DNA of 42,951 bases from a virus. The notes under the pieces are model-generated. The model had not been told where the DNA came from. It made no database searches and saw nothing but the letters and a program-made list of their open reading frames with translations. Both the position numbers and the translations under genes were made by a program. Location: IMG/VR virus record IMGVR_UViG_3300011432_000027, positions 1 to 42,951 of that record. The stretch is one strand, 5' to 3'. This document shows positions 22,949 to 31,598 of this stretch, in pieces; the stretch's first letter is position 1; each line of letters opens with the position of its first letter.

Positions 22949-23978
22949 GCCAGGTGACCCCCTCGTTGGCGCGGAACCACTCCACCGTCTCGCGCAGGCC
23001 GACCTCGAGCGGTGTGAAGTCATCCGCCCACATCCCGATCTCGGTCAGGGTGCTTGTGTCGGCGTATACATCGACGTCGAGCTGGCGCAGTAGGTCCATC
23101 ACCTTCTTGTAGGTGCGGACGTCCCCGCGCGGTACCGACCCGAGAACGGCGTCCCGCAGCTTGGGAAGCAGCCCGGGATCGACGTCGGGTCGCGCCTTCT
23201 CACCCGGGCGCATGTCCAGATGCACCACCTCGTCCTCGACGCCGACGATGTCGCAGACCAGTTCGGCGATCTCGAGCGTCGTTCGATGCTCGCGGGGACC
23301 GACCTCGAGGGGGAACGGGGGAACGTTTCCCATCTTCAGGTTCTCGAGGCACGTGACGAAGACGCGGGCGACGTCCTTCACGTACACCATGTCGCTGATG
23401 CGGGAGCCGTCACCGTAGACCTCGACCGGGTAGTCCGGATGCTGGGCGAGTGCACGACACACGAAGCTGGGCGTGATCTTGCGCACCTGGGAGCTGGCGA
23501 ACGGGGGTGCGGGAACCTGCCCGGGTCCGTACGCGTTCATGGGTCGCACCGTCGCGAACGGAAGATGGAACTCGTTGCGGAACTGGTTGAGCAGTCGCTC
23601 CACCGAGGTCTTGGTGGTGGAGTAGGTGTTCTCGTGCCAGTGGTTGCCGACACCCGCGTACACGAGTGGAATCGAGTAGTGCTTGCACGCACCGAGGACG
23701 TTCACACCGCCGAGGATGTTGACCTCCGCGGCCGGCCCGGGGTCACCGATCGTCTCTTGCGTGCCGAGCACGGCGGCGAGGTGAATCACACCGTCCACGT
23801 GTGCGGCGAGTTCCTTCACGGCGGATGAGTCCCGAACGTCGGCCAGCATCACCGGGTCACCGGCGCCGTTGCAACGGCCCTTGTGATCGAGGACGAGGAC
23901 CTCGTGACCGCGACTTCGCAGCTCGTTGCAGATGTGTGTGCCGATGAACCCGTTGCCACCGGTCACTCCGACCTTCAC
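22935..23978 (-). CDS. NAD-dependent sugar epimerase/dehydratase (UDP-glucose 4-epimerase-like)
   Basis: A 347-residue extended short-chain dehydrogenase. VGVTGGNGFIG at the N-terminus is the NAD-binding GxxGxxG, HLAAVLG follows, and NTYSTTK near 118 holds the Tyr-xxx-Lys catalytic pair. ATVRPMNAYGPGQ and the GDGSRISDMVYVKDVA region are typical of the UDP-sugar epimerases. It would change the configuration or oxidation state of an NDP-sugar for the adjacent transferases. GTG at 23978 overlaps the stop of the dehydratase gene (GTGA). Confidence 0.9.
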   Translation of the reverse strand: MKVGVTGGNGFIGTHICNELRSRGHEVLVLDHKGRCNGAGDPVMLADVRDSSAVKELAAHVDGVIHLAAVLGTQETIGDPGPAAEVNILGGVNVLGACKHYSIPLVYAGVGNHWHENTYSTTKTSVERLLNQFRNEFHLPFATVRPMNAYGPGQVPAPPFASSQVRKITPSFVCRALAQHPDYPVEVYGDGSRISDMVYVKDVARVFVTCLENLKMGNVPPFPLEVGPREHRTTLEIAELVCDIVGVEDEVVHLDMRPGEKARPDVDPGLLPKLRDAVLGSVPRGDVRTYKKVMDLLRQLDVDVYADTSTLTEIGMWADDFTPLEVGLRETVEWFRANEGVTWHVPR

Positions 23979-25024
23979 AGCAGCCACTCCCTTCGCTTCA
24001 TCGTCCACCTTACGGTGCGCTCGAGTGACTCCTCGAACGGCACGGGTGCCATCCATCCAGCCATTCGCAACTTGCTGCCGTCGAGTGAGTATCGTAGGTC
24101 GTGACCCGGGCGTGAGGAGTGATGATCAACGAGGTCACACCCCCACGACTCCAGACCCATCGCCCGGGCGATGAAGCCAATCATCTCGATGCCGTCCACC
24201 TCCCGATCACCGGCGACGTTCCACCGGTCGGGCCACAGGTTGGTGCGATCGTACCGCGTCACGGGTTGCTGCAGCAGGAAGCACAGCGCGTCGGCGTGGT
24301 TGCGCGCGTGCAGCCACACCCGGGATGATGCGACCCAGTCATCCACGGCTTCATCCGTTCCCTTCACCGTGCGCACGATCTTCTTCCCGACGATCGCGCC
24401 GTGTACGGTCATCTTCTCACCGGCAAGGAACGTCTTGATCGTCTTGGGTATGAACTTCTCCGGTCCCTGACGCTCACCGAAGTTGTTCATCGTGTTGGTG
24501 ATGACGACCGGCACGTTGAAGGAGCGCCACCACGCGATGGCCGCGGCCTCCTGTGCGGACTTGCTCCCGCTGTAGGGGTTCGACGGAAGCTGTGGGTCCC
24601 ACTCTCGCGAGGGACGTCCCAGGGGCACCGGCCCATACACCTCATCGGTGGAGACCTGAATGAAGTGGGTGAGGAAGCGGGTGCGCGCCCACTCGAGCAT
24701 GTTCACGGTGATGGCGGCGTTGGCGAGGAAGAAGTCCGCCGGCCGGGCAAGGCTGTTGTCCACGTGCGACTCGGCCGCCGCGTGGATGACGGCGTCCACG
24801 TATCCGATGCGGTCATCCAGTCCCGACCCGATCGGCGAGCGTAGGTCGTGCCACAGCACCTTCACCCGCGTCGGATCGTACCCATCGATGTCGGTAAGGC
24901 GGGCGACGTCGCCGGCGTAAGTCAGGCCGTCGAGAACGACGAGGTTCCAGTCGGTGGTCTCGAGGATGTGCTCGACGGTGTGATGCCCGATGAAGCCGGC
25001 ACCGCCGGTCAGGAGGATGCGCAC
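23975..25024 (-). CDS. dTDP-glucose 4,6-dehydratase-like enzyme (RfbB-like)
   Basis: A 349-residue extended short-chain dehydrogenase. VRILLTGGAGFIGHHTVEHI binds NAD, AAESHVDNS and QVSTDEVYGP are RfbB signatures with the catalytic Thr-Asp-Glu, and NPYSGSKSAQE holds Tyr-xxx-Lys. Such enzymes make 4-keto-6-deoxy sugars from dTDP-glucose or a related NDP-sugar, the first step to rhamnose and deoxyhexoses. GTG at 25024 overlaps the glycosyltransferase gene upstream by 16 bases. No glucose-1-phosphate thymidylyltransferase of plain RmlA type is in this block; the fusion at 5950-7458 or the host may supply it. Confidence 0.9.
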   Translation of the reverse strand: MRILLTGGAGFIGHHTVEHILETTDWNLVVLDGLTYAGDVARLTDIDGYDPTRVKVLWHDLRSPIGSGLDDRIGYVDAVIHAAAESHVDNSLARPADFFLANAAITVNMLEWARTRFLTHFIQVSTDEVYGPVPLGRPSREWDPQLPSNPYSGSKSAQEAAAIAWWRSFNVPVVITNTMNNFGERQGPEKFIPKTIKTFLAGEKMTVHGAIVGKKIVRTVKGTDEAVDDWVASSRVWLHARNHADALCFLLQQPVTRYDRTNLWPDRWNVAGDREVDGIEMIGFIARAMGLESWGCDLVDHHSSRPGHDLRYSLDGSKLRMAGWMAPVPFEESLERTVRWTMKRREWLL

Positions 25025-26103
25025 TGCACCTTCGCCCTTCGGTCGAGGGCACACCGCCACGCGGTGAGCCACTCCTCGAGGTGATCCTGCGCGAACCAGT
25101 CCTGCGCGGCGGCCTGGGCCTTCATGCCGTACTCGATCCGTTCATCATCGTTGGTCATCCAGCGGTTCAACCTGAACCACCACTCCGACGCCGTCGTCGC
25201 CGTCTCACACAGGCCGATCTTGCGCGCCAGGCGGTATTCACTGGTGGGACTTGCGATCGAGGGCGTGCCTACCGCCGCGTACTCGAGACCCTTGAGGAAG
25301 GACTTCGCGGTGTTGAACGGCACCAGGCGCAGCGGTGTGAGGCCGATGCCGAAGCCGGCGAGGGTCGGGAAGTAGCGGTCGAACGAGATGTTGGGCGACA
25401 CCTCACCTTGGCCCATCGGTACCTGCAGTTCGTTCAACCCCTCCGCATCATCCGACACGAGGAGTGCGTGCCACTCCCTGTTCGCGGCCAGGGCCTCGAG
25501 AAGGCCGGTCCCCACCGACGTCAGGTCCTTGGGATGTGAGCGTGGGTTACCGGCCCAACCGACCGATCGCGTACGCTCGATGCCATCTAGGGCCTTCCCG
25601 AACATCTGACGGTCGAGGCGGTTGCGCACGACGGAGACGCGCCCGTGGCCGCCGTAGCGCCGGGCGAGGCTGGGCGTGGAGGCGATCACCCAGTCCGCCT
25701 TCGTGCACGCCTCCATCAGGTGATCACGGTTCGCGACCGGGTTCAAGCGTGGGTGAACGAAGGTGTAGGCAACGTGATTCTTTTCCACGGCGTGGAAGTC
25801 GTCATCGATCTCGACCGCCACCGCGACCCCGTGCTGCTGGATGAACGGGATAATCGCCTTGACGTGCCAGTGCAGCGGGCGCTGGAAGACGATCAGCTCG
25901 CAGTCGGGTCGCGCGACCCCGACGATTGCATCATCCTTGGAGGGAGTTCCGGGCAGGCGCTGCTGGTAGTACACCTCAAGCCTGGGTGACTGATCCTCCT
26001 CGACCGAGACCTCGTGCCCCTCGGCTGATGCGAGTCGGGCTGGGAGGCGCATGCGGTAGAACCCACACGCGCCGTAGTCGGCGGGATACACCTGGACGCG
26101 CAC
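25009..26103 (-). CDS. Glycosyltransferase, GT-B fold
   Basis: A 364-residue protein of GT4-like GT-B type. MRVQVYPADYGACGFYRMRLPA starts the acceptor domain, with EIDDDFHAVEK in the middle. The donor domain follows with VGWAGNPRSHPKDL and ends in FLKGLEYAAVGTPSIAS, the E..A.G.P pattern that holds the sugar diphosphate. It would attach a sugar made by the dehydratase/epimerase genes. GTG at 26103 follows the stop of the acidic repeat-protein gene by nine bases. Confidence 0.88.
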   Translation of the reverse strand: MRVQVYPADYGACGFYRMRLPARLASAEGHEVSVEEDQSPRLEVYYQQRLPGTPSKDDAIVGVARPDCELIVFQRPLHWHVKAIIPFIQQHGVAVAVEIDDDFHAVEKNHVAYTFVHPRLNPVANRDHLMEACTKADWVIASTPSLARRYGGHGRVSVVRNRLDRQMFGKALDGIERTRSVGWAGNPRSHPKDLTSVGTGLLEALAANREWHALLVSDDAEGLNELQVPMGQGEVSPNISFDRYFPTLAGFGIGLTPLRLVPFNTAKSFLKGLEYAAVGTPSIASPTSEYRLARKIGLCETATTASEWWFRLNRWMTNDDERIEYGMKAQAAAQDWFAQDHLEEWLTAWRCALDRRAKVQCASS

Positions 26104-26112
26104 GAGGCGCGC

Positions 26113-26343
26113 CTAGAACGGAGGTTCGGCCGGCGGGTCCTCGGGTGCAGGAGCCTCCGCTTCGGGTTCGGGCTCGGGAGTGGGTTCGGACTCCTCGGGC
26201 TCGGCGGTCTCCTGGCCCTGGTCCTCGGTGGGTCCGGTGCCGATCCAGTTCCCATCCTCATCGAGGTACTGGGTAGGTGGCTCAGCCTCGGGTCCCGTGC
26301 CGACCCAGTTGCCGTATTCATCGAGGTTGGAATCGTAGGGCAT
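26113..26343 (-). CDS. Acidic repeat protein with SSB-like C-terminal PPF
   Basis: A 76-residue, very acidic protein. Two 20-residue repeats begin at residues 7 and 27 (LDEYGNWVGTGP and LDEDGNWIGTGP). Then comes a Glu/Pro-rich run and the last residues A-E-P-P-F, which recall the acidic PF tip of single-strand binding proteins. The DUF669 protein of this window also ends in P-P-F. The ATG at 26343 follows AAGG; TAAGGT six bases before it could also act as a -10 box. It may mimic a binding partner; no function is known. Confidence 0.7.
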   Translation of the reverse strand: MPYDSNLDEYGNWVGTGPEAEPPTQYLDEDGNWIGTGPTEDQGQETAEPEESEPTPEPEPEAEAPAPEDPPAEPPF

Positions 26344-26352
26344 GTGCGAACC

Positions 26353-27435
26353 TTATCCCACCCGGCGTGTGAGACGTGGGAGGTCGGGACTCCACACCAT
26401 CGTCGGACGTGAGACGCGATATGGGTTGTACGCGTCGAGGAACGCGTCCACGGGTGGAAGCCCAATGCGTCCCTCGGGCAGACTGCGAAAGTCCACGAGC
26501 TGCATGTTCATGCCGAGGCGACTGATGGAGGTCGTCTGGATGGGAATGGAGCATGCACCCGTGCCACACGCACCCAGGAACGTCTTCCCAAGTTCCATCG
26601 CGGCGTGTCGACCCATGGGCGTCGGGACCCTGCCGAACGCGACCGTCACCGACCAGGTGTCCTGCATCGTGTCGGGCAGGTCCATCCGCTGGCAGCACGG
26701 CCAGTACCGAGGCAGGCCCTGGGAGTCCGGGAGACGCACCAGCCATCGCTGCTCATCGACGCGGTAGTCCGCGTTTGGTGTAAGGACGACGCCGTCCACC
26801 TTCACCTCGGTGACGGCCGTAAGCGGCCAGTACCCGAGGTCGAGCGCCTGCAGGGTGTCACACCCGCAACCCCACAGCCACGCGCCGGTCGTTCCCCACG
26901 CCCATCCATACCAGCCGTACCCGGTCACCCACGGATAGAAGCCCGAGCAGTCCTGTCCGTAGGGTCGGGAGGTCTCGATGCACTCACCCGGAAACTGCAT
27001 TGCACTCTTGAGGTACAGCCACTCGGTCGCCTGGTCGAGTGCGAACTGGATCTGCAACGGTGACACCTCGTTCGGGTCCACACCGCAGTAGTCCACGAAC
27101 TCGTCCCACTCGACCCACGGGCTGCACAGACCCGCGAGGGTGACCTGGCTGGTGGGAGGTGTGATGTCCACGGTCGTGGACTCGACCTCGAAGCGTTCGG
27201 TCGCGGTGATGGTCTGCGCACCGGTGCCGACCCAGTACACCTCATACTTCCCGGCCTGGGGCAGCGGGATCAGAACGGTGTACACGCCGAGGCTGACGTG
27301 GATGACGCTCGCCGAGCCGTCCACCTCGGTGAAGTCGGGAAGACGCCACATCACGGTGACGGTGGCCGGGTCGACGAGTGCGCCGTTAATGCGGAACTCG
27401 ACCCGGCAGATGCGATCCGAACCTACGACCGGCAT
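26353..27435 (-). CDS. Head-to-tail adaptor-like protein with N-terminal beta domain
   Basis: A 360-residue protein. Residues 1-95 are beta-rich, with a Big-like look. From residue 107 SPWVEWDEFVDYCGVDPNE and a QFALDQATEWLYLKS helix resemble the gp6-like connector/adaptor proteins, and DAFLDAYNPYRVSRPTMVWSP near the C-terminus is seen in actinophage adaptors. Such proteins join the portal to the tail. The ATG at 27435 follows AGGATGGG. It lies unusually far from the portal end of the structural genes, after the repeat protein. Confidence 0.6.
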   Translation of the reverse strand: MPVVGSDRICRVEFRINGALVDPATVTVMWRLPDFTEVDGSASVIHVSLGVYTVLIPLPQAGKYEVYWVGTGAQTITATERFEVESTTVDITPPTSQVTLAGLCSPWVEWDEFVDYCGVDPNEVSPLQIQFALDQATEWLYLKSAMQFPGECIETSRPYGQDCSGFYPWVTGYGWYGWAWGTTGAWLWGCGCDTLQALDLGYWPLTAVTEVKVDGVVLTPNADYRVDEQRWLVRLPDSQGLPRYWPCCQRMDLPDTMQDTWSVTVAFGRVPTPMGRHAAMELGKTFLGACGTGACSIPIQTTSISRLGMNMQLVDFRSLPEGRIGLPPVDAFLDAYNPYRVSRPTMVWSPDLPRLTRRVG

Positions 27436-27444
27436 GTTCCCATC

Positions 27445-29274
27445 CTAGTCCTCGCAGCCTTCCTCGAATGTGATCGTGGCCGTTCCCTCACTGCACGACG
27501 TCGTCGCGGTCCCATCCTCCCACGTGACGGTCGCCTCACCGTCTTCGAAGGTGACCTCGATGCAGTTCACGGCGTCCAGCAGAGGCATCGCCTCGAAGTG
27601 GAAGACGGCCGGTACGAGGTTGACCGTGCCCGGGGGTGGGGCGAGTGACGGGGTGACCTCCGCGATGCGGATGTGCGCACGTCGCTGCTGAATCCACCTG
27701 CGTCCGCGAACCACCTCGGGAACCGGCGACACCTGGGGTGCAAGTTCCTGCGCCGTGAAGGTGAAGACCGCGGGAACGAGGTCGACGACGGTCGCTTGCG
27801 GACGCGGCGGTGTGTAGGCGACGCGAACCCGGGAGCGAAGCGGCGGACGCAGCCGACGGCGAACGTCGATGATTGGTGTGTCCTGCGCCTCGAGCGGCGG
27901 AGGCATGATGATCTGCCGACGACGCGGGAGGATCTGCTGCTTGCGGCGCTGGCTGGGCGCGGGTTCGGTGACGGTCGGAACGAGGACGCTCGCCGTGAAG
28001 GTGAACGTGACCGGGACCAGGTCACTGGGCAGGACGTCGCGGCCGACGAAGTTGACCGCGTGTATGCCACGATCGCGCGGTGGCACACGCCGGCGGTACT
28101 GCGGTGACGTAGGTGGTAGCGGTGCCTCAAGGAGTGACGGAGGCGCGTCCCAGACCTGCGCCCGACGCACACGCTGCACGGTACGCGGATTGCGTCCGGT
28201 AACCTCGGTGAGCTCGATGACGACCGGCGTCGGCGCGGTTGTGATGCGGCGTTCACGCGGGAACGGAGGTGTGATGCGCCTGCGCGGAATCGCCTGCGTG
28301 GCGATCGTTGTTACCTGCGGCGCCAGCGGTGATGCTGTGAAGGTGAACGTGGCCGGGACTAGGTCGACGGTGACGCGCGGGACGGGGATGTTCCCGCCGG
28401 CGCGACGCTTGGGCCGCGGCGGAATGAGGTTGCGTCGGATCGCCTGCGGCGGGGCGACGGGTTGGTCGGGTGTTGGCGCGAGCCAGACCTTCGTGTGACG
28501 TGGGAACGGAGGCTGCACACGCTTGCGCGGTGTGACCTCCGTTCCGATCGCGACCACCTGCGGCACGAGGACGGATGCGGTGAAGGTGAACGTCGCGGGA
28601 ACGAGGTTGGACTCCGCGGGTGGCACCGCCGGGTAGAAGGGTGCACCCTGGGCGCGCCGCTGCCGGCGCGGCGGCATGACCGGCTTACGGGTCGCCTCCG
28701 GGAGGGTGAACGCCTCAGTGCTCGCGGGTGGTGCCCAAATCTTCGTGTGACGCGGTCGCGGCTGGATGCTGTTGCGCCGTGGAATGACCTCGGTCGCAAC
28801 GGTCGTGACCTGCGGGCTGAGCGGCTGCGCGGTGAACGTGAACGTCGCGGGAACGAGCGAGACGTACGTCGGGAACTGGGAGAAGGTGACGCCGCCGCGC
28901 GCGGGTCGCGGGGGAACCCGCCGGGGCTGACGTACCAGCGGCGGAGGAACGGGCGTCGTCTGCGGAAGCGGCGCGTCATACACCCGCGCCTTCCGACGGT
29001 TCGCCGGCTGCTTCTTACGATGCTCCCGGTACGGGTCGGGAACGAAGACGGACTCGGGCGGAGGTGTGACGACCTCCCACGGCGGTTCCCACACCCTGCC
29101 GCGTCGGGCCATGCCACGCTGCGCACCACGTGATGCACGACTCTGAACGATGGGGGTGAAGAGAGGAGGTGACTCGACCTCGAGGATGTGAATCGAGGCG
29201 GGTGTCCAGACGGGCAGAAGCTGGATGGCCTCGCGGTACTCGCCTGGGAGGAGGACGACGTTGGTGCCTAGCAC
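27445..29274 (-). CDS. Proline/arginine-rich structural-type repeat protein
   Basis: A 609-residue basic protein built from repeats. The core LVPATFTFTA (with V/A/H changes) occurs at residues 140, 224, 305, 419, 499 and 553, at steps of about 80 residues. Each is followed by a Q-V/V-x-P strand and an arginine-proline linker with PRH-T-K-x-W or RRR motifs. The last 45 residues turn acidic with short E-D-G-x-A-T-V-T-W-like repeats and two cysteines. I recognise no family. The arginine-rich linkers could bind DNA, RNA or anionic cell-wall polymer. The GTG at 29274 overlaps the upstream small gene by 7 bases; position suggests a virion or tail-tip part, but this is not shown. Confidence 0.7.
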   Translation of the reverse strand: MLGTNVVLLPGEYREAIQLLPVWTPASIHILEVESPPLFTPIVQSRASRGAQRGMARRGRVWEPPWEVVTPPPESVFVPDPYREHRKKQPANRRKARVYDAPLPQTTPVPPPLVRQPRRVPPRPARGGVTFSQFPTYVSLVPATFTFTAQPLSPQVTTVATEVIPRRNSIQPRPRHTKIWAPPASTEAFTLPEATRKPVMPPRRQRRAQGAPFYPAVPPAESNLVPATFTFTASVLVPQVVAIGTEVTPRKRVQPPFPRHTKVWLAPTPDQPVAPPQAIRRNLIPPRPKRRAGGNIPVPRVTVDLVPATFTFTASPLAPQVTTIATQAIPRRRITPPFPRERRITTAPTPVVIELTEVTGRNPRTVQRVRRAQVWDAPPSLLEAPLPPTSPQYRRRVPPRDRGIHAVNFVGRDVLPSDLVPVTFTFTASVLVPTVTEPAPSQRRKQQILPRRRQIIMPPPLEAQDTPIIDVRRRLRPPLRSRVRVAYTPPRPQATVVDLVPAVFTFTAQELAPQVSPVPEVVRGRRWIQQRRAHIRIAEVTPSLAPPPGTVNLVPAVFHFEAMPLLDAVNCIEVTFEDGEATVTWEDGTATTSCSEGTATITFEEGCED

Positions 29275-29492
29275 GCCGTCACCTCACTTGGTGGGGGGTC
29301 TGCTCCCTGCCTCGTCCGGGTGTGCCGCGTGATCGCCCGACGACGTGTGCGTCGCGCGCCGTACCACCTGCGCCGAAGTGGCAGAGCCAGGTAGTACCGG
29401 CAGGGGACGTTCGGCCGCGGCGGAACGTGCGTCATCGCCGCGGGCCTCGGGTGCTGAGGCACGAAGCCTCCGCGCGTGGGTCGCGGAATCAC
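29268..29492 (-). CDS. Small proline/arginine-rich protein
   Basis: A 74-residue protein, rich in Pro and Arg (PRPTRGGFVPQHPRPAAM, later RTRRRAITRHTRTRQ). The GTG at 29492 overlaps the stop of the lectin-domain gene (GTGA), and its end overlaps the repeat-protein start by 7 bases, as with other coupled genes here. Its composition matches that repeat protein, so it may be part of, or a precursor of, the same structure. A second frame over the same bases (29284-29499) lacks such coupling. Confidence 0.65.
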   Translation of the reverse strand: MIPRPTRGGFVPQHPRPAAMTHVPPRPNVPCRYYLALPLRRRWYGARRTRRRAITRHTRTRQGADPPPSEVTAC

Positions 29493-31594
29493 AGCCCACC
29501 CCTACGAATGAGTGCCTGCACGACCCCGTCTAGGTTGCGGGACAGCACGGAGATCGTCTGCCCCTCCGCGGGTGGAGAACAAGGTGTGAGAGTCACGGGT
29601 GCGGTGCCCGTCAACGTCGTACCTGTGTTGGTCAGTGTAAGCGATGGCCCAACATCGGGGTAGGAGTCGAGGTCTGCACCCTCGAGCCCGAAAAAGAATG
29701 TCGGCGTGCCGCCGTCGGTGAGTGGACACAGATCGCCTGTGCGGAGCTCGTTCATTTCCGCTTCGGTCAACTGCCACGGAACGACGAACGGGGCGAAGAT
29801 CGAGCCGGGGAACGAACCGGTTGTGTTGCCCGTCCATTCCGTGAACGGGCCGGGGTCGGCTTCGTTGTGATTGCCAACACAGACGGCGGTGCCGCCGGTC
29901 ATGCGGGAGCCGCCGCCTGTGCCAAGCGCGTTATGGGTCTGTTCGACTACCGCGCTGCCGACGGTGCCTATCCAAATTTTGTAGTTCGCCTCGACCGTGC
30001 CACCATCGCCGACGCCACAAACGAACGTCCACGTGCTGTTAGAGAAAGCGAACTGGTCGCTGATCGTCCCGCAATGCCCGCCGCCCGTGTAGCCCTGACC
30101 AAAGTAGATACCGTTTGTGCCGCCACGCGTGCCGAGCATCTGAATTGAGTTAGTGCCGTCGGCGATTTCGATGATCCCCTGAAACGCTGACGTGTCCCCG
30201 GTCGTCTTGATCCAACAGCCCATCGAGAATCCGCCGCTGTTTATGGCGGTGACGGTGGCGCCGTCGAGCCGGTCGGAGTCGCCGCCGGTGAATGTGCGAG
30301 TGCGGGTGTCGCCGCCAAACCACTTGTCGAGCAGGTACGACTCGACCAGGTCGATGTCGTCCGAGTCGAGCGCCGTGTCATAGATGATGACTTCGCCGAC
30401 GTAGGAGCCGGGCATGTTGCCGAGGCCGTTCTCGGACCCGGCACGACGACCGAGGTTCGTTGGCGCTGTCATACCTTCGGACCCGACGTCTACGCCGGTG
30501 AATCCGACAGCACCGTTCAGCCGAGTGTGGGACGACGCGCCGTCAAACACGACCGTTGTGTAGTACGGGATGTCTGCGTCTACCTCGTAGGCAGCACCGG
30601 GAAACGGCGGAGAGGCGGTGCCGAGGACGAAGATCGACCCGCCGTTGACTGGGTGATAAACGATCCCACGGTCGTTTGCGCCGCGCATGATGTCCTCGAC
30701 GCCAGCGGACATCGACGCGAAGTAGATGATCATAAACACGGTGTACGGCTGAGAGATGGCAAACGATGTGTTGCGCAACCCGAGGCCCGGACCAGGCCAT
30801 ATCGCCACACCACGACCGTTCAGCGTTGCTGGCGCGTAGTCAGGCCCGGCGCCGCCGCCGAGCACGATCTGGTTGAAGCCACTACCCGACTTGTCCACGG
30901 CACCTGTGATCTCGTCGCTGACGATCGTGAGGGAAGCCACGTCATCGAAGTCGAGCCACAACTTGCAACCGTCGATCGCCCCGGTCGGGTCGACCGTAGG
31001 AGCGAAGCCGATCATCCCACCGGCAGCGTCGATGCCCGGCGACCATGTGACGGACGCCGAGCCGGTCGCCCCGACCCCGAAGGTCTTAGAGGAGACAAGG
31101 ATGCGATCGCCACCCCCAAGGCTCTCCTCGGTCCATCCTGAGATTGACGGCGGGGTGGACGGTGAGCCGACCGCGTCGGACACGTGGAAGCCGACGAGGC
31201 AGAGTGTGTCAGCTACGGCGACCGTGACACCGCCGACCGCCAGCGAGGTCGGCTCGGCGGTGTCGACGGCGGGGGTGCCTTCGAGCGGGGTCTGACCGAC
31301 GTTAGCCCCACGGACGATGAACGACGTCCACCGGATACCGCCGACATCACCGGTCGGCGTCCACGTAGAGGGTTCCGTGCCGTCGCGGACCTTGAAGAAC
31401 CAGCCGAACCAGCTGAGCGTGAAGCCGCCCTGCATGATCGTGGTGAAGCCGTCGTCCTCGAAGTCCCACGTGGGGGCACCGGAACCGGACAGGTTCACAC
31501 AGTGGATGACGTAGATGTCGCCGGCCACGCCGCCGGTCGGCCGGTCGACGGCGCCGGCTTCGCCGTAGGTGAGACTTTCGACGACGGCCGGCAT
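29489..31594 (-). CDS. Minor virion protein with two lectin-like (LamG) domains
   Basis: A 701-residue protein. Residues 1-195 are a beta-rich first part. A concanavalin-like domain spans about 205-430 (LWLDFDDVASLTIVSDEITG, then TVVFDGASSHTRLNGAV and YDTALDSDDIDLVESYL). A second spans about 440-660 (GGFSMGCWIKTTGDTSAFQG, NSTWTFVCGVGDG, FVVPWQLTEAEMNELRTG). Such domains bind glycans, so an adhesion or receptor role is likely. GC content is a little lower than in the genes around it. ATG at 31594 is preceded only by a weak TAGG; earlier codons would overlap the upstream gene. Confidence 0.78.
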   Translation of the reverse strand: MPAVVESLTYGEAGAVDRPTGGVAGDIYVIHCVNLSGSGAPTWDFEDDGFTTIMQGGFTLSWFGWFFKVRDGTEPSTWTPTGDVGGIRWTSFIVRGANVGQTPLEGTPAVDTAEPTSLAVGGVTVAVADTLCLVGFHVSDAVGSPSTPPSISGWTEESLGGGDRILVSSKTFGVGATGSASVTWSPGIDAAGGMIGFAPTVDPTGAIDGCKLWLDFDDVASLTIVSDEITGAVDKSGSGFNQIVLGGGAGPDYAPATLNGRGVAIWPGPGLGLRNTSFAISQPYTVFMIIYFASMSAGVEDIMRGANDRGIVYHPVNGGSIFVLGTASPPFPGAAYEVDADIPYYTTVVFDGASSHTRLNGAVGFTGVDVGSEGMTAPTNLGRRAGSENGLGNMPGSYVGEVIIYDTALDSDDIDLVESYLLDKWFGGDTRTRTFTGGDSDRLDGATVTAINSGGFSMGCWIKTTGDTSAFQGIIEIADGTNSIQMLGTRGGTNGIYFGQGYTGGGHCGTISDQFAFSNSTWTFVCGVGDGGTVEANYKIWIGTVGSAVVEQTHNALGTGGGSRMTGGTAVCVGNHNEADPGPFTEWTGNTTGSFPGSIFAPFVVPWQLTEAEMNELRTGDLCPLTDGGTPTFFFGLEGADLDSYPDVGPSLTLTNTGTTLTGTAPVTLTPCSPPAEGQTISVLSRNLDGVVQALIRRGGL

Positions 31595-31598
31595 AAGC

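Noticed and set aside
27445-29274. The long repeat protein as a tape measure protein
   Set aside because: It is basic, proline-rich and beta-patterned instead of long helical with hydrophobic segments, and no tail-assembly frameshift genes lie before it.
29284-29499. A 71-codon minus-strand frame overlapping the small Pro/Arg-rich gene
   Set aside because: The other frame has the GTGA coupling to the gene before it and the 7-base overlap with the gene after it; this one starts inside the upstream gene without either.
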